Source: Parasitella parasitica
Taxonomy: Eukaryota > Mucoromycota > Mucoromycetes > Mucorales > Mucoraceae
Assembly (NCBI GenBank): GCA_025201805.1
Contig: MU619267.1
Location: 5,445 to 69,444 of the forward strand
Direction: 5' to 3'
Length of the DNA stretch: 64,000 nt
Below the pieces are notes generated by a model that saw only the letters and a list, made by a program, of their open reading frames with translations, ran no database searches and was not told the origin of the DNA. This document shows, in pieces, positions 47,049 to 57,619 of the stretch (position 1 is its first letter; every line of letters begins with the position of its first letter). Made by a program: the position numbers and the translations under genes.

Positions 47049-48395
47049 ATGACCTTTTTACGTACATTGAAAATAAAAGGTTGGGCAAGCCTTGTAGCAC
47101 TCGTTCTCATTTCTATTTATTTGGTTTCTTCTTGGGATACAACATTTCGTACCGAGAAATTAAAGCAACAATCTCAACAGCAGCAAAAAATCAAATCAAA
47201 ATCATCATTCAAAAGTGGAATAGGTCATAAATTTGATCGCTTTACACCTGCTCGCCGACAACTTCTCTCATCAGCTTTAGCACATATCCGTTTAGGCTAT
47301 GTAGCTAACAGGACTCCACCTTACTCAACTCCTCCATTGCTTATTTTGTACACATGTAGACCTGATACCACTGCTTGCGGTTCTTTGGATAATCGCTTAG
47401 TCAACATTGTGAACGCTTATTATTTCTCCATGCTGCAGCAAGACTCTGCCTTTGCATTCGATATGACAGTACCCGTTAAGATGGAATGGTTTTTTGAATC
47501 TTCGCCAGCTTACATGAGTATGAACGTCGATCAAGCCAACTACTATTTGGAGCGTGCGGAAACTCATCAGATCAAATCAGAAACCACATTATCAACTGCT
47601 GAACTGGTCCAGCGTCGATTTATAGTTGATTATAAGTCAGAGGGAGTAACAATTGTGAAGGCAAGTCAATGGTCAGGAAATTGGGTAGATCAGAAAGAAA
47701 ATCCTTGGATGAAACCACTCAGAGACAAGTATCGATTGAATCATCTGCTACAAAAATCAGATTGGTTTTGGCTCGCAGGTAGATTGTTATTTTCCAAACC
47801 ATCCTCAAATTTACGGGGACATTTGGAGCCTTATCGTGAACTTATGGGTGGGAAACTGGAACTCAGTGAAAGCGTATCTCCCTTGGACCCCGACAATAAT
47901 CCAGTAACATTAGAATTTGCAACCAAAGGATGGCTGCGTATTGGGCTTCGAGTTGGCAAATATAGCACATTAGAAGAGGCCGTTTGTCTTTGTGCTCATA
48001 TCGCTAATGTATGCCTTAAACACACAGACAACTGTCACGTTTTTATATCTGCACCTAATCGAAAATTACTCGCAACACTTCGTACAGAATTGAATAAGCA
48101 TCGACATGTAGCTGTTCATGCGGTGGCAGAAGGTTATGGATTTGCAGACTTGGATCAAGAATCAGAAAATAGCCTGGATCATAGCATATTTGATTCTGGT
48201 GATAACCGGCTTATTAGAGATTATGCTCGTACATTTATGGATTGGATTATTCTTTCTAGAATGGATTACTTGGTGGGCCAAGAAAAAGATGGCTTCTTGA
48301 AAACTGCTGCCTGGGCTGCTCAAGTTCAAACAGATGTTAGTGTTCATAACTCAACCTCCAGGAACTGTCGTATCATACCAATGTACGATTGGTAA
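47049..48395 (+). CDS. Type II membrane protein, fucosyltransferase-like
   Basis: Single exon, 448 residues. A short basic N terminus, signal anchor at about residues 12-29 (WASLVALVLISIYLVSSW), a Gln/Lys stem, then a luminal domain. The C-terminal part (RDYARTFMDWIILSRMDYLVGQEKDGFLKTAAWAAQ) resembles the sugar-nucleotide site of GT-B fucosyltransferases, where a Ser-Arg-x-Asp-Tyr-Leu segment is followed by a Gly-Phe/small-residue loop. Paired cysteines (TCRPDTTACGS) lie near the start of the domain. A Golgi glycosyltransferase is likely; the GT family is uncertain. ATG at 47049 follows a C/T-rich leader. Confidence 0.7.
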   Translation: MTFLRTLKIKGWASLVALVLISIYLVSSWDTTFRTEKLKQQSQQQQKIKSKSSFKSGIGHKFDRFTPARRQLLSSALAHIRLGYVANRTPPYSTPPLLILYTCRPDTTACGSLDNRLVNIVNAYYFSMLQQDSAFAFDMTVPVKMEWFFESSPAYMSMNVDQANYYLERAETHQIKSETTLSTAELVQRRFIVDYKSEGVTIVKASQWSGNWVDQKENPWMKPLRDKYRLNHLLQKSDWFWLAGRLLFSKPSSNLRGHLEPYRELMGGKLELSESVSPLDPDNNPVTLEFATKGWLRIGLRVGKYSTLEEAVCLCAHIANVCLKHTDNCHVFISAPNRKLLATLRTELNKHRHVAVHAVAEGYGFADLDQESENSLDHSIFDSGDNRLIRDYARTFMDWIILSRMDYLVGQEKDGFLKTAAWAAQVQTDVSVHNSTSRNCRIIPMYDW

Positions 48396-48699
48396 ATCTT
48401 TATAATACATAGTTCTCTCTAATTTTTATATATAATCTAAAGCAAGTAATATCTTCCTCGTGTAAATTATAATATAGTCAACGAAACGCCAAAGGGCGCT
48501 TTTTTCAATGGAAGGGCAGGTTGAATAAATTTTAATGGGCGGCTTTCTATAGCCCGAAGGGCGATAAAAAGTAGGTGCTTCTTTTTCAAAAAAGTTAAAA
48601 TGAGTACACATTTTTTTATGGGGTCGGGCAGGGGGAAAATTGTCGACAAAGAGGGGCGCGATGGAATGGAATGAAAAGAAGAGACTCGCCTACATCACC
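48396..48699. other. Intergenic with small hairpin
   Basis: 3' UTR of the preceding gene, then cgccaaagggcg near 48487-48498, which is nearly self-complementary; its 12-bp core recurs exactly at 50101-50112. Confidence 0.5.
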
Positions 48700-49800
48700 T
48701 AAAACCATCAACCCGCCTAGGACTTTATTGCGAGAGACAGGGTCCAGAGCAAGTCTCGGTTGCGAAAGTTTAGATGCTGAAATGGATGAAATCGCAAGAG
48801 TAGTGCAAGCGCAGAAAAAGAGTTATAATATCTATTCCAGCGAACAAAAACTTCTTTTGTATATAAATATAGGATAAAACTATTCAATGCTGCTAAGTCT
48901 GGAATAATTGCCGAATATACAGCACAGAAATGGTCTAAGTGACTCAAAGAAGATTAGGATATCTTGTGAAAACAAACTAACAAAGTCAATCGACCAAAGA
49001 CACAGCTCGATGAAAGACATGAGGCTCATTTAATCAATTTTTATGATGAAAACCCTAACGCTAGGATTGTAGATGCAGTCGCTTCACTCACTAAAAAGTT
49101 TAAAGGTTTACATTTGAGGAAACCAGTATTAGAAACTTTATAAAAGAAAGTAGCATTTCATTCAAGGAACTCACCCGTCTCCCAAAAGCAAAGAGCAATC
49201 AATCAAAAATCGCAGACCGAAAAGCATAGATTGAGAAATGGAGTAAGACAGATATGAATTATCTAGAAAATTGCGTTTTTGTAGATGAACCAGGTTTTGA
49301 CATCAACAATGAGGCCTCCTGGATGGTGATCTGCTTAGGGTATCGCAGCTATTACAACCACTCCCAGCACCAGAGCATTTTCACCACATGCAGTTTTAGG
49401 TGCATCTTCAGCCAAATCTGTTGTATCAATGGAGCTTAGAAATTCACAGGAACACTCATCAAAAAAACTTAAAGATATATCACATAAACCGTAAAAGAAA
49501 AGCACCATCCAAGGCAATAAATATTGCTTCTAGAGGTACTGTCACTGGCCATCATACACGTTTTATTTAAAAAAAACCATTGATGAAATGGATTGCGTTG
49601 AGATGACCACTTTTTTAGCAGACGTTTTGAGTTATGATGTAAAAATGTCGCACCAGCGTAAAAGGCCTATTCAGTTTAGTAGTCAAATGTACATTATAAA
49701 TTTAAAAAGATCTCGTAAATAGCATCTGAAAGGCTTTTCCCATTGTTTATACACTTTCTTCTTCTAACCATTGATACAGCTATATTTTTTAAGCAAGAAG
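48700..49800 (+). pseudogene. Tc1/mariner (IS630 superfamily) transposase remnant
   Basis: Decayed plus-strand transposase readable across shifting frames: KKSYNIYSSEQKLLL, then FNAAKSG, NKVNRPKTQLDERHEAHLINFYDENPNA with DAVASLTKKFKGL (helix-turn-helix DNA-binding half), then NYLENCVFVDEPGFDIN, in which FVDEPGF is the first-aspartate motif of the DDE/D catalytic domain, TPSTRAF with VLGASSAKSVVSMELRN, and ASRGTVTGHHTRF followed by a stop, then KKTIDEMD. At least five stops or shifts are present, so it is dead. Confidence 0.78.
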
Positions 49801-49910
49801 GAAAAACTTTGAATAAAAAAAAAGTAGGTTACTTCACATACCTTATATTGTATCAATAACATGCCATAAAGCTTGTAGCCAGATCAATCGGCTAAAGCCA
49901 TTGTGCGTGG

Positions 49911-49927
49911 GTAAATCAGGGATTTAC
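49911..49927. repeat. Perfect 7-bp hairpin
   Basis: gtaaatc-agg-gatttac, a 7-bp stem with 3-nt loop; the symmetry extends imperfectly outward (ttgtgcgtgg / ccgcatg). Confidence 0.7.
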
Positions 49928-50080
49928 ACCGCATGCTCTATATATAAATCTTGGTTACAGTTGCGTATGATTACGTTAGCATATAATGTTAGTTTATATA
50001 AATACATCCTCTGGATGTATTTCTAATAAAAGTGCAAATTCATTTTATTGACTGATTTTGACATAACAGTGGCATCTGTT

Positions 50081-50104
50081 GTGCCAGTGCCAGTGCCAGT
50101 GCCA
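50081..50104 (+). repeat. Tandem hexamer, 4 x gtgcca
   Basis: Four perfect copies of gtgcca, running directly into the 12-mer that is also found at 48488. Confidence 0.9.
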
Positions 50105-50401
50105 AAGGGCGCAGCGAAATGTTGCGTAAATGTTTTATGAAAGAAGTAATTAAGACTTTTTCTGAATAAATCAGACACAAAACTGAAGTCTTTTGTTGAC
50201 ATAAGAGACTTGATCTCTATTTATACTAAAGTATATCCCAATCACTGTTTATCCACATAACATCTGATGTTTGACAAGAACTGTCAAACATTATTAAATT
50301 ATAGCATTTCCAGGACAAACCTATTCTTCTATTTTACATTAAAGAGAAGATTAGGTAGGATGTCTCCCCGACATCCCGCGAACTGATCTTGATGTAATTT
50401 T

Positions 50402-50454
50402 CGAATAAGCCTAGAACCTTGCAAGAGGTTCGATTACTCAACTTGTAGCTTATT
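50402..50454. repeat. Nested inverted repeat (structured element)
   Basis: Outer 8-bp stem gaataagc/gcttattc enclosing an inner 6-bp stem gaacct/aggttc with a 6-nt loop; 53 nt overall. Too short for a tRNA and without anticodon arm. Confidence 0.65.
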
Positions 50455-51284
50455 CCTCATCAGTAAAAGAATTACCAACAATTAGTATCATGGTCTGTAG
50501 ATTATAACTATGTTAGATGTGACATATGTAGACTTGATATGGATACAACAATACTGCCCTAATAGACGGCTCTTCTTTAAATTTTTGCGTATTATTCTGT
50601 TATTAATTGTGCTGAAGTGATAGGGTTTCCCACAAAAAGTAATTGAATGCCATCTCTTACGAAACCACCTTAGAGATTCCAGATCAAGCTAACAAACAAA
50701 TTAGATAAATATCTAACCGTGTAGCCACGAAGCATTTACAATCAATTAAGAATCAACAAAAATAAATCGAACCACAAACCACATTTGGAACACATAGATC
50801 AATGAAAGAGCAAGTCCATGCATATCGTTTACAAATTTGTCAGAACCATCGATATTAGAATACATTACTTGATTATGTAAAATCGAATACAAACAAACTT
50901 AAACTTGGTCCGACTGACAGTTACGGCATAACTGAGAGACCGAGCGTTTACAACAACAAATATAAATAGAGTAGAAATATTTAATTTTTGCAAGTTAATC
51001 TATTTCAAAAATAAAGAAGAAATTAAATTGTTTCTATTATTGTTTTTACACTTTTTACTACACTAATACCTGGAAATCATCACTGTTTGATTTTTTTTGA
51101 AAAAAAAGATTAAGCATTGAACTTTTTGCGTTTGTTCAGAAATTTATATAGTTATAAAAATGTTCTCCATTCTGACGAAGAAAGAATAAAACTGGTAGAA
51201 GAAGGAATGACAAGGGATTTGAAAGAGTTGGTAGACATATCGAACAACTCATTTGGATCAGAGTGGCGTGAAAAGAATATGGGT

Positions 51285-51405
51285 GACCAAAAGTCTGCTA
51301 ATTATGAAAATAAAACCTGTTTTTGCGCATAACTTTTGCTGGATAGACCCCCAGTGGAGATCTAGAGCATACGATATAGCCCTGATCATTTCTATGTCAT
51401 TCAAT
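51285..51405 (+). repeat. Dispersed repeat family 2, copy A
   Basis: Matches 57007-57120 in the same orientation, beginning gaccaaa and including taattatgaaaataaaa and cataacttttg, later ccctgatc. Copy A sits at the end of a partly open frame (NYENKTCFCA), so the repeat may derive from coding sequence of an old element. Confidence 0.75.
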
Positions 51406-51618
51406 CTTGAAACGCCTTATCTTGGATTATAGGAAAAGGTACTACAGACGCTATTACGTCTACCAGAGAATTGGATTTAAATAAAGTATCTTGATTATTT
51501 ACGAAGAAATAGCTCGATAAATTTTAGTGTGAAAGTGGAGGGAATTAGTTCTAGTCCAGTAAAAATAGTTATATGCCAGTGTTTGAAGAACTCATTTGTA
51601 TAGTTCACTTGATGTTTT

Positions 51619-51620
<2 letters not shown>

Positions 51621-51669
<49 letters not shown>
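51621..51669 (+). repeat. 49-T homopolymer abutting assembly gap
   Basis: Forty-nine consecutive T directly precede ten N. The true length is unknown and the tract may be where assembly failed. Confidence 0.95.
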
Positions 51670-51679
51670 NNNNNNNNNN
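51670..51679. other. Assembly gap (10 N)
   Basis: Ten undetermined bases. Sequence joined across this gap may not be contiguous in the genome or may lack DNA. Confidence 0.99.
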
Positions 51680-51904
51680 TAGATATTTCGATAGTTAAGA
51701 GAAGTGATGAATTGGTATAAACTAATCAATTCAAATTATAAAGCATCTTGCACAACTAAACACTTCCATATCTTCCAAACAAATCGTGTTGTATTATGCA
51801 TCATCTCAATCTTCTTAACAACTCAGGTTTTATGAATCATTTCATAACAAAGCTAGTCTGCGAATTTTATTGCATTTTGTCAAATGGGACACCATGATAA
51901 GGTT

Positions 51905-53558
51905 TTAAACATTGGTGCGAATAAACGATGGACTGATAGTTAGTACCGAAGCCAAGCGAGGGTGAATTTCAACTTGAAATGGTTTGCATGGAGCATGCTC
52001 ACCATCAATAGCCACATATGCTTTTTGACCTGGTTTCAAAATTGGGGTTAACCTGAAAGCTTTGATTTTATAGTATTCGACCTATTATGATAATGATTAG
52101 TGTATGTAAAAATTCAAATACGACAAAAAAAAATTACAATATCACTATTAATGTGTTGCCCTGTTTCAACTTTTGTGAAAACATCTAGCTGTTTAGCAAT
52201 GCTTGGCGATCCTCGAATTAACAGCAGATCAATGTTGCCGTCGTTTGGTAGCGCACACGGATGACTCAACATGCCTCTTGATAAAAGAGGTACTTTACTA
52301 GCTAAGAAGAATGAAATATCATCGTTAATGATCATCCAGTCTTTAGGAACAGGTTTAGATAAGTCAGGGATGGTATCTTCGACATCACCATCTAATTCAT
52401 TTACAGGCACACGAATTTCATTGGCAAATGTAGTTACATAATCAGATTGGATCTTCCTTTTATCAGATTCGACAACTTGAACAGCAGCTTCGATCTTGTA
52501 TGAATGACGAGAAAATATTTCTTGCATCAATCCAACCACAGCACGAGTATCACCCATCCAACGCATGTTTTCTGTACCAAGGTCAGCATATGCAGTGATA
52601 CCATAGTTTTGCGACAAGAATGAAAAGTATCTATGGTCATCATAGACTACAGAGCAGAGATCCAAAGCCATGGGCTTTCCCTTGATTACTTGTAATGCAG
52701 TATACACAGGATCAAAGCCTCTCTTTTCACCTAGTAATGAGATAATAAGAGAATTACCGGTACCACCAGGAATTATACCGATCGATACTTGTTTCATTGC
52801 TTCTCTGGCATCCGGTCTTTTAAGGAATCCATTAATAACTTCATGTATAACACCATCACCACTGACAGTTACTATAGCATCATATGCATGAATGTCTAGA
52901 TCTTGAGCAATCTGTAAAGCGTGACCTTGGTGTTCTGTATCTATTTCAACAACGTTAAGTATCTCGGCAACTACATATCAAGCAGGGTCCAATTACATCT
53001 CATTTCAATATTGCACTTTGCGCTTTCAAAAATAGGTCTCACATTGTATTCAAATATTTCTTTTGCTTTTCCTTGGCCACCAAAAGGATTGAGTAGCACT
53101 AATAGTTTCTTTCCAAACTTGATGTCACAGTAAACTTCTCTAACTACTTGTTCACAAAAAGCAATGGCATCCTCCTTTTTATCATCATCTACCGAGTATA
53201 TGAACTTGTAGATATCTGCAGGCGATTCTTCTGCCGTTCTGTCTTCAGGCAAAACGCAATGAATTTGAATCATTCGTGTGCGTTCATGATAGAAAGCGTT
53301 CAAAATATACAAATTATCTATAGGCAGTAGTGTTGGATCAGGTCCTTTTCTAGCAGGAATAGGTATACAACACACTGTTTCAGTATTCTTTGCTTTTTTC
53401 CGAAATGGATATTGTTAGTTTAATGATAGAAAGAAGAATAACTTTTTGTATTTACAATTTTTGGCAGCGTTAAAATCTCCTTCTATACGAAGGCCTTCAC
53501 CATCAAAAGATAAATTGACAGGATGGTTGGCTTTATTTACTTTAAGTGAACGAATCAT
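51905..53558 (-). CDS. Sphingoid long-chain base kinase (sphingosine kinase, Lcb4/5-like)
   Basis: Phosphorylates sphingoid bases with ATP to make signalling lipids. Four exons: 53456-53558, 52997-53392, 52138-52940, 51905-52081; 492 residues. Motifs of the DAG/sphingosine kinase catalytic domain: LVLLNPFGGQGKAKEIF (residues 131-147, phosphate loop), YDAIVTVSGDGVIHEVINGF (catalytic SGDG), GIIPGGTGNSL (nucleotide binding), and the C-terminal IDGE (AIDGEHAP). Intron 2 must use the acceptor at 52941, giving the family's EMRYTEHQGHA; a nearer AG would make a 26-nt intron. No membrane segment is seen. It shares a 331-bp divergent promoter with the FAM210-type gene. Confidence 0.93.
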
Positions 53559-53889
53559 ACAATGTATGTTGTGAGACAAGAAAGGTTGATAAGAAAGAGC
53601 AAAGAAAAACCTTGCACAGAATATCAGGAACCCAAATGAGAAACCTGAAAGCCACCTAACATATCATACCTATAAATGGAACTCATCAACATTGTTTTTG
53701 GTTCATTCCAGGCATAAAGGTTACGTTAAATTCACAGATAACGAAATATTTTGGCTCTGATTCTATCGTCTAGCATATCAATCTTATTCAATGAGGGCAC
53801 GCATTATCTAGGCAATGGACGCTTTAAAAAGTACCGCATGACATCATGTTGAAGGTATATATATTATTACGAAAAAAAAAATATTTGTC
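53559..53889. promoter_or_regulatory. Divergent promoter (sphingoid kinase / FAM210)
   Basis: 331 bp between two divergent ATGs, with an A run immediately before the right-hand ATG. No other feature seen. Confidence 0.55.
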
Positions 53890-54390
53890 ATGCTTTTGTC
53901 CACTGCAAACATGCCATTTCTGATATCAAGACAGTTAATCAAGAGAATCCGGCCTACACCTAGGATAACACATTGTCGTGATATAACGACGCAACAGCCC
54001 CACCCACAGCCGCATCATCCGGCTTCGAGAACAAAACAATTCATGAAAAAATATGGGTATGTCGGAATCGGTGTATACTTGGCTTTGGGTACGGTGGATT
54101 TGGCAGCAACAATGGCTCTTATTAGTGTAAAAGGCGCAGCGCATGTTAAAGAGGCCGAGGATTATTTGATTGGTAAAGCCAAAGGTTGGGTAGGAATGGA
54201 TCATACGCCCATAGAGAAAGGTCAGCTACATGAAAAGCCATCATTGACGTCTATATTTGTTCTTGCATATGGCATTCATAAAACGGTGCTACTGCCATTT
54301 CGATTATCCCTAACAGCTGCTATTACACCTGCTGTTGCGAAACGACTTAAGAATTGGGGCTGGCTCAAGAATCAGTTTGTCAAGAAATAG
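53890..54390 (+). CDS. Mitochondrial DUF1279 (FAM210-type) protein
   Basis: Single exon, 166 residues. N terminus MLLSTANMPFLISRQLIKRIRPTPR is a basic amphipathic mitochondrial presequence; a second ATG lies seven codons on. The DUF1279 domain covers roughly residues 50-150: KKYGYVGIGVYLALGTVDLAATMALI with a membrane helix, and HKTVLLPFRLSLTAAITPAVAKRLKNWGW at the end. FAM210-type proteins sit in the mitochondrial inner membrane and affect mitochondrial translation in animals. Its stop is only 7 bp from the stop of the convergent MFS gene, so the two transcripts must overlap at their 3' ends. Confidence 0.9.
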   Translation: MLLSTANMPFLISRQLIKRIRPTPRITHCRDITTQQPHPQPHHPASRTKQFMKKYGYVGIGVYLALGTVDLAATMALISVKGAAHVKEAEDYLIGKAKGWVGMDHTPIEKGQLHEKPSLTSIFVLAYGIHKTVLLPFRLSLTAAITPAVAKRLKNWGWLKNQFVKK

Positions 54391-54397
54391 TTGTAAT

Positions 54398-56371
54398 TTA
54401 TTGATGTGAATGTGATAATTTTCTAGTTTCAAATGGTAATAAAACAACACAAAGTCCTACAATTGCAAATCCAATCACGCTGATATAGAGTGGTAATGAT
54501 GTATTGATTGTTAATAAAATGCCGGTGATAATTGGGCTAACTATGCCTGCAATTCTCCCCAGACCAGATGCGGCACCTACAGCTGTTCCTCGCACATTTG
54601 TATCGAACACCTCAGGCGTATAGCCATATATTACTGCATATAAAAGAGTAGCAAGGAATGATACAGAAGAGCTCGATAACACCATAGTAATGCGAGAGCT
54701 AATTATTGAGAACAAGAACAGCGCAATCGATGAGCCAAATGCAGACATTGCCATTGTACCTTTTCTTCCTAATCTTGTCTCTATCAACCAAGAAGCAATC
54801 TACTTGGGGATATAAGTCCATTGCGCTAATCTGATTTTTTTTCTTGGTTTACCACTGATCCTGGTACTCCTGCTATTGAATAGATCATGTAATCCCAGTA
54901 AACTTGTTGACGCGAAGGTATCGCTTCTCCCTCAAACCCCAATGTTTCCAAAAACTTTGGTAAAAATACGTTGAACATAGTATAAGCAACAGATGTAAAT
55001 GTCCAAATCGCCCAAATCAATAATGTTGTGAGTCTCCATTGTGAGCTCATCAACAGCTGAAATGCTTTGGTTTTCTCTTTCTCTTTGACAACAATCTCCT
55101 CTGAGTGCTGTCCGTTTGATAATAATACGTGATTTGCCTCATCACTCTCTTCGTTTCTGTTACTGCTAGGATTTTCCACCATATCAAAACTTCCTCTTTC
55201 TTCGTCTTCATCGGATGCTATTTGTCTAAAATCGTGTCTCATATGTGGCAATTCGTCTTTATCGATGTGGACATGACCTCCATTGATCATTGCAATATCT
55301 TGTAATACAATGATAGTTTCGTTATGTCGATTTTGACTCATCAAAAACTTTGGGGTCTCGGGCAACTTCAACCAAAGACTTCTAAGCGCCAACATGACAA
55401 ACGTTACCATTGACACAGTGAATAACATGAGTCTCCATCCATTATTTTGTGTATGCATATCACATGGTTCTAATGCTTTCTCAGGACAGCTCCATCTGGG
55501 TAAGATCAGATAGCCAATGATCGATGCAAGTACTGCACCAACTGAGAAGAATACAGACATAAAGGTGAGTAAGTAGTGGTATTCTTTTGGTAAAAACTCT
55601 AGATAAAGTGCGCCTAATAAAGCAGAGTTTGAGTGAAACCTATAATTGGTTTACTTAAGACAATTTACCATCTGTTGGCATGTTTCCTCCAACACCAAAA
55701 CCAAGAAAGAACAATGTTATGCACAAAGTCGCAAAGTTGAATGTGAAACTCGACAGCAGACCAAATATCGATGTAATGACAAGAGTCATTGTATAAGGTA
55801 CTTTCCTACCTCTTGTATCTGAATATGTGCCCCAAAAGAAAGATCCAAATGTCATACCAGCAAACAGTGAGCTAGATAAGGTGCCAATCCATTTGTCAGG
55901 AACATCATAATGCTCTTGAACATTATTGAGCATTCATATTTCACTTTTGTAGTTCAAATTTTATCTTAATATTACCTTGTACTCGAGGAAGGATGATAGC
56001 AATAGTCTAGAATCTGAGATGTAAGCGTATGAATTTCTTGATATATAGTACATTTTACCTGAAGCCACATCTACATTCGATAATTAACACTGGGCTAAAA
56101 GACCAACAAAGTTATCACTTACATTATCCGCTAACCATCCAAAGCCACATAGTATCTTGAAAGCATGTCAACGTGATGGGATAAATGTAGACTTATAGTA
56201 ATCGCTTACCAAAAGCTTCCTTTGAAATAATCCGTATCCAACTTTTGATAATAATCCATCAAGTATTTGGTCTGTCGTTCCAACCAATGTTGTAGAAGAA
56301 CTTTCTTCGATTTGCTCCTCTGTTGGTAAAGCCGTGAACACATGAGCTGCATTTGAGTTTATTTCCACCAT
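54398..56371 (-). CDS. Major facilitator transporter, SV2/SVOP-like
   Basis: Seven exons: 56210-56371, 56123-56155, 56059-56070 (12 nt), 55976-56006, 55669-55914, 54853-55613, 54398-54799; 548 residues. Twelve membrane helices fit. The N terminus is rebuilt over four tiny exons as KVGYGLFQRKLLILCGFGWLADNMWLQTIAIILPRVQEHYDVPDKWIGTL; the MWLQ piece is the whole of exon 3. The cytoplasmic loop after helix 2 has GTYSDTRGRK (MFS motif A). A long acidic, Ser-rich loop splits the halves, as in SV2-related carriers; the second half has YGYTPEVFDTNVRGTAVGAASGLGRIAG. Substrate unknown (sugar or organic ion class). Confidence 0.88.
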
Positions 56372-57619
56372 TATAAGTACTTTTGAGTAAAATAAAACCT
56401 ATTTTGCTAAAGAGCGGTCTATATACAAGCTCTTTATTTATTTATTTGTTGAAAAAGAATCAAGAGAAGCAATATACACTAAAATAACTCGCTTTATTGA
56501 GTGCAAGCTATTGGACTTTCTTCTTTGTACCGTATAGGTTGCATTCGTTGACAATTTGAACTCAGGAGCATATTTCGGTGAGGAAACAGACAAAATCGTC
56601 CAATCCAGGAAGATGATACGAGATACATATGATAAGAAATTCATCAATTCATTAGATACACTTTCAATAGGTTTTTTATTCTATTAATCAAGATAAAATC
56701 CGTTATTTTAGATGAATAGGAAGGTTTATTCATTGAGAATTTGCATATTAGTAGCTTGAATGCTCAGGCTATTTTTAAATATTTAGAAAAAAAATTAAAA
56801 TCTTAATTTTAAGACATTTCATGCTTCAGACTGAAATGTTAAATTTAGAACATTGCTGTTGTCCTCTTTCGATAGATTTAATCTATTTGTAAATCATCTG
56901 AGATATTCAATGTCCAACAATAAACAAAAATGAGCTTCAAGCGTACTTCTTCAAATGAACATTTCATCGAGTTGTTTTAAAATCCCATAAATTTAACAGA
57001 AGTTAGGACCAAACGTCTGTTAATTATGAAAATAAAAACTGTTTTTGTACATAACTTTTGATAGATATACCGCTCAATGGAAATGAAGTGATGCCCAGAT
57101 TGCCCTGATCGTGCTAGTATTAGCCTAATGTAAATACATTGATTTTACTGAGAAACCGTTATATGAAATATTCGTATTTTCATCGTTAGGATCCGGCCAA
57201 GTCCCTCTGTAGATTAATCAAACGAATGTCGCAGATACTAGCAGTAACAACGAACTCATAGCAAGGAGTAAGATATCGCAAAGAATGTAGTAGTTCCTCA
57301 TTCTGTGAAATATTTTATTGTAAATTTTTTATAGTACATCTGTTTAAACTTATTAACGCAATTGAGTTTGTTGTGCTGCAGTTAACCGATATAATTGTTT
57401 TTAAATTGATTCTAACTTCATTAAATTGAGAGGTTTACTTGCTTGTTACAAGCCATGATGTCCGTAATGTCCAAGCCACAAAACTATACATCCATGACAA
57501 GTACCTCCTTAGTATTAAGATTGACTTAGCATTCAAATCACCACGTAAAACAGTAGTATCGTATGAGGTTATTAGATTTGTTTTATTATACATAAACAAA
57601 GTATGCGAAATCAATGGAT
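56372..57619. other. Intergenic, AT-rich
   Basis: Promoter of the MFS gene and 3' side of the uS10 gene. Contains copy B of dispersed repeat family 2. No gene recognised. Confidence 0.5.
57007..57120 (+). repeat. Dispersed repeat family 2, copy B
   Basis: Matches 51285-51405 in the same orientation with scattered substitutions. Confidence 0.75.

Larger units (their letters stand above)
48488..50112. mobile_element. Region bounded by 12-bp direct repeats around a dead Tc1/mariner-like element
   Basis: The 12-mer gccaaagggcgc occurs at 48488-48499 and again at 50101-50112 in the same orientation, enclosing the transposase remnant. They may be relics of the element's ends or a chance recurrence of a genomic motif; terminal inverted repeats were not identified, so these bounds are tentative. 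Confidence 0.35.
49801..51620. other. Gene-poor stretch
   Basis: No gene recognised. Contains small hairpins, a hexamer tandem repeat and one copy of dispersed repeat family 2. The plus frame at 51117-51332 (VLHSDEERIKLVEEGMTRDLKELVDISNNSFGSEW) looks like a fragment of a once-real protein of unknown type. Confidence 0.5.

Noticed and set aside
50402-50454. Possible tRNA because of 7-bp-like terminal stem and gaggttcga
   Set aside because: Only 53 nt, no D arm or anticodon arm; kept as a structured repeat.
52971-52996. 26-nt intron in the sphingoid kinase gene
   Set aside because: Too short for a spliceosomal intron; the acceptor at 52941 gives a 56-nt intron and a better family match.
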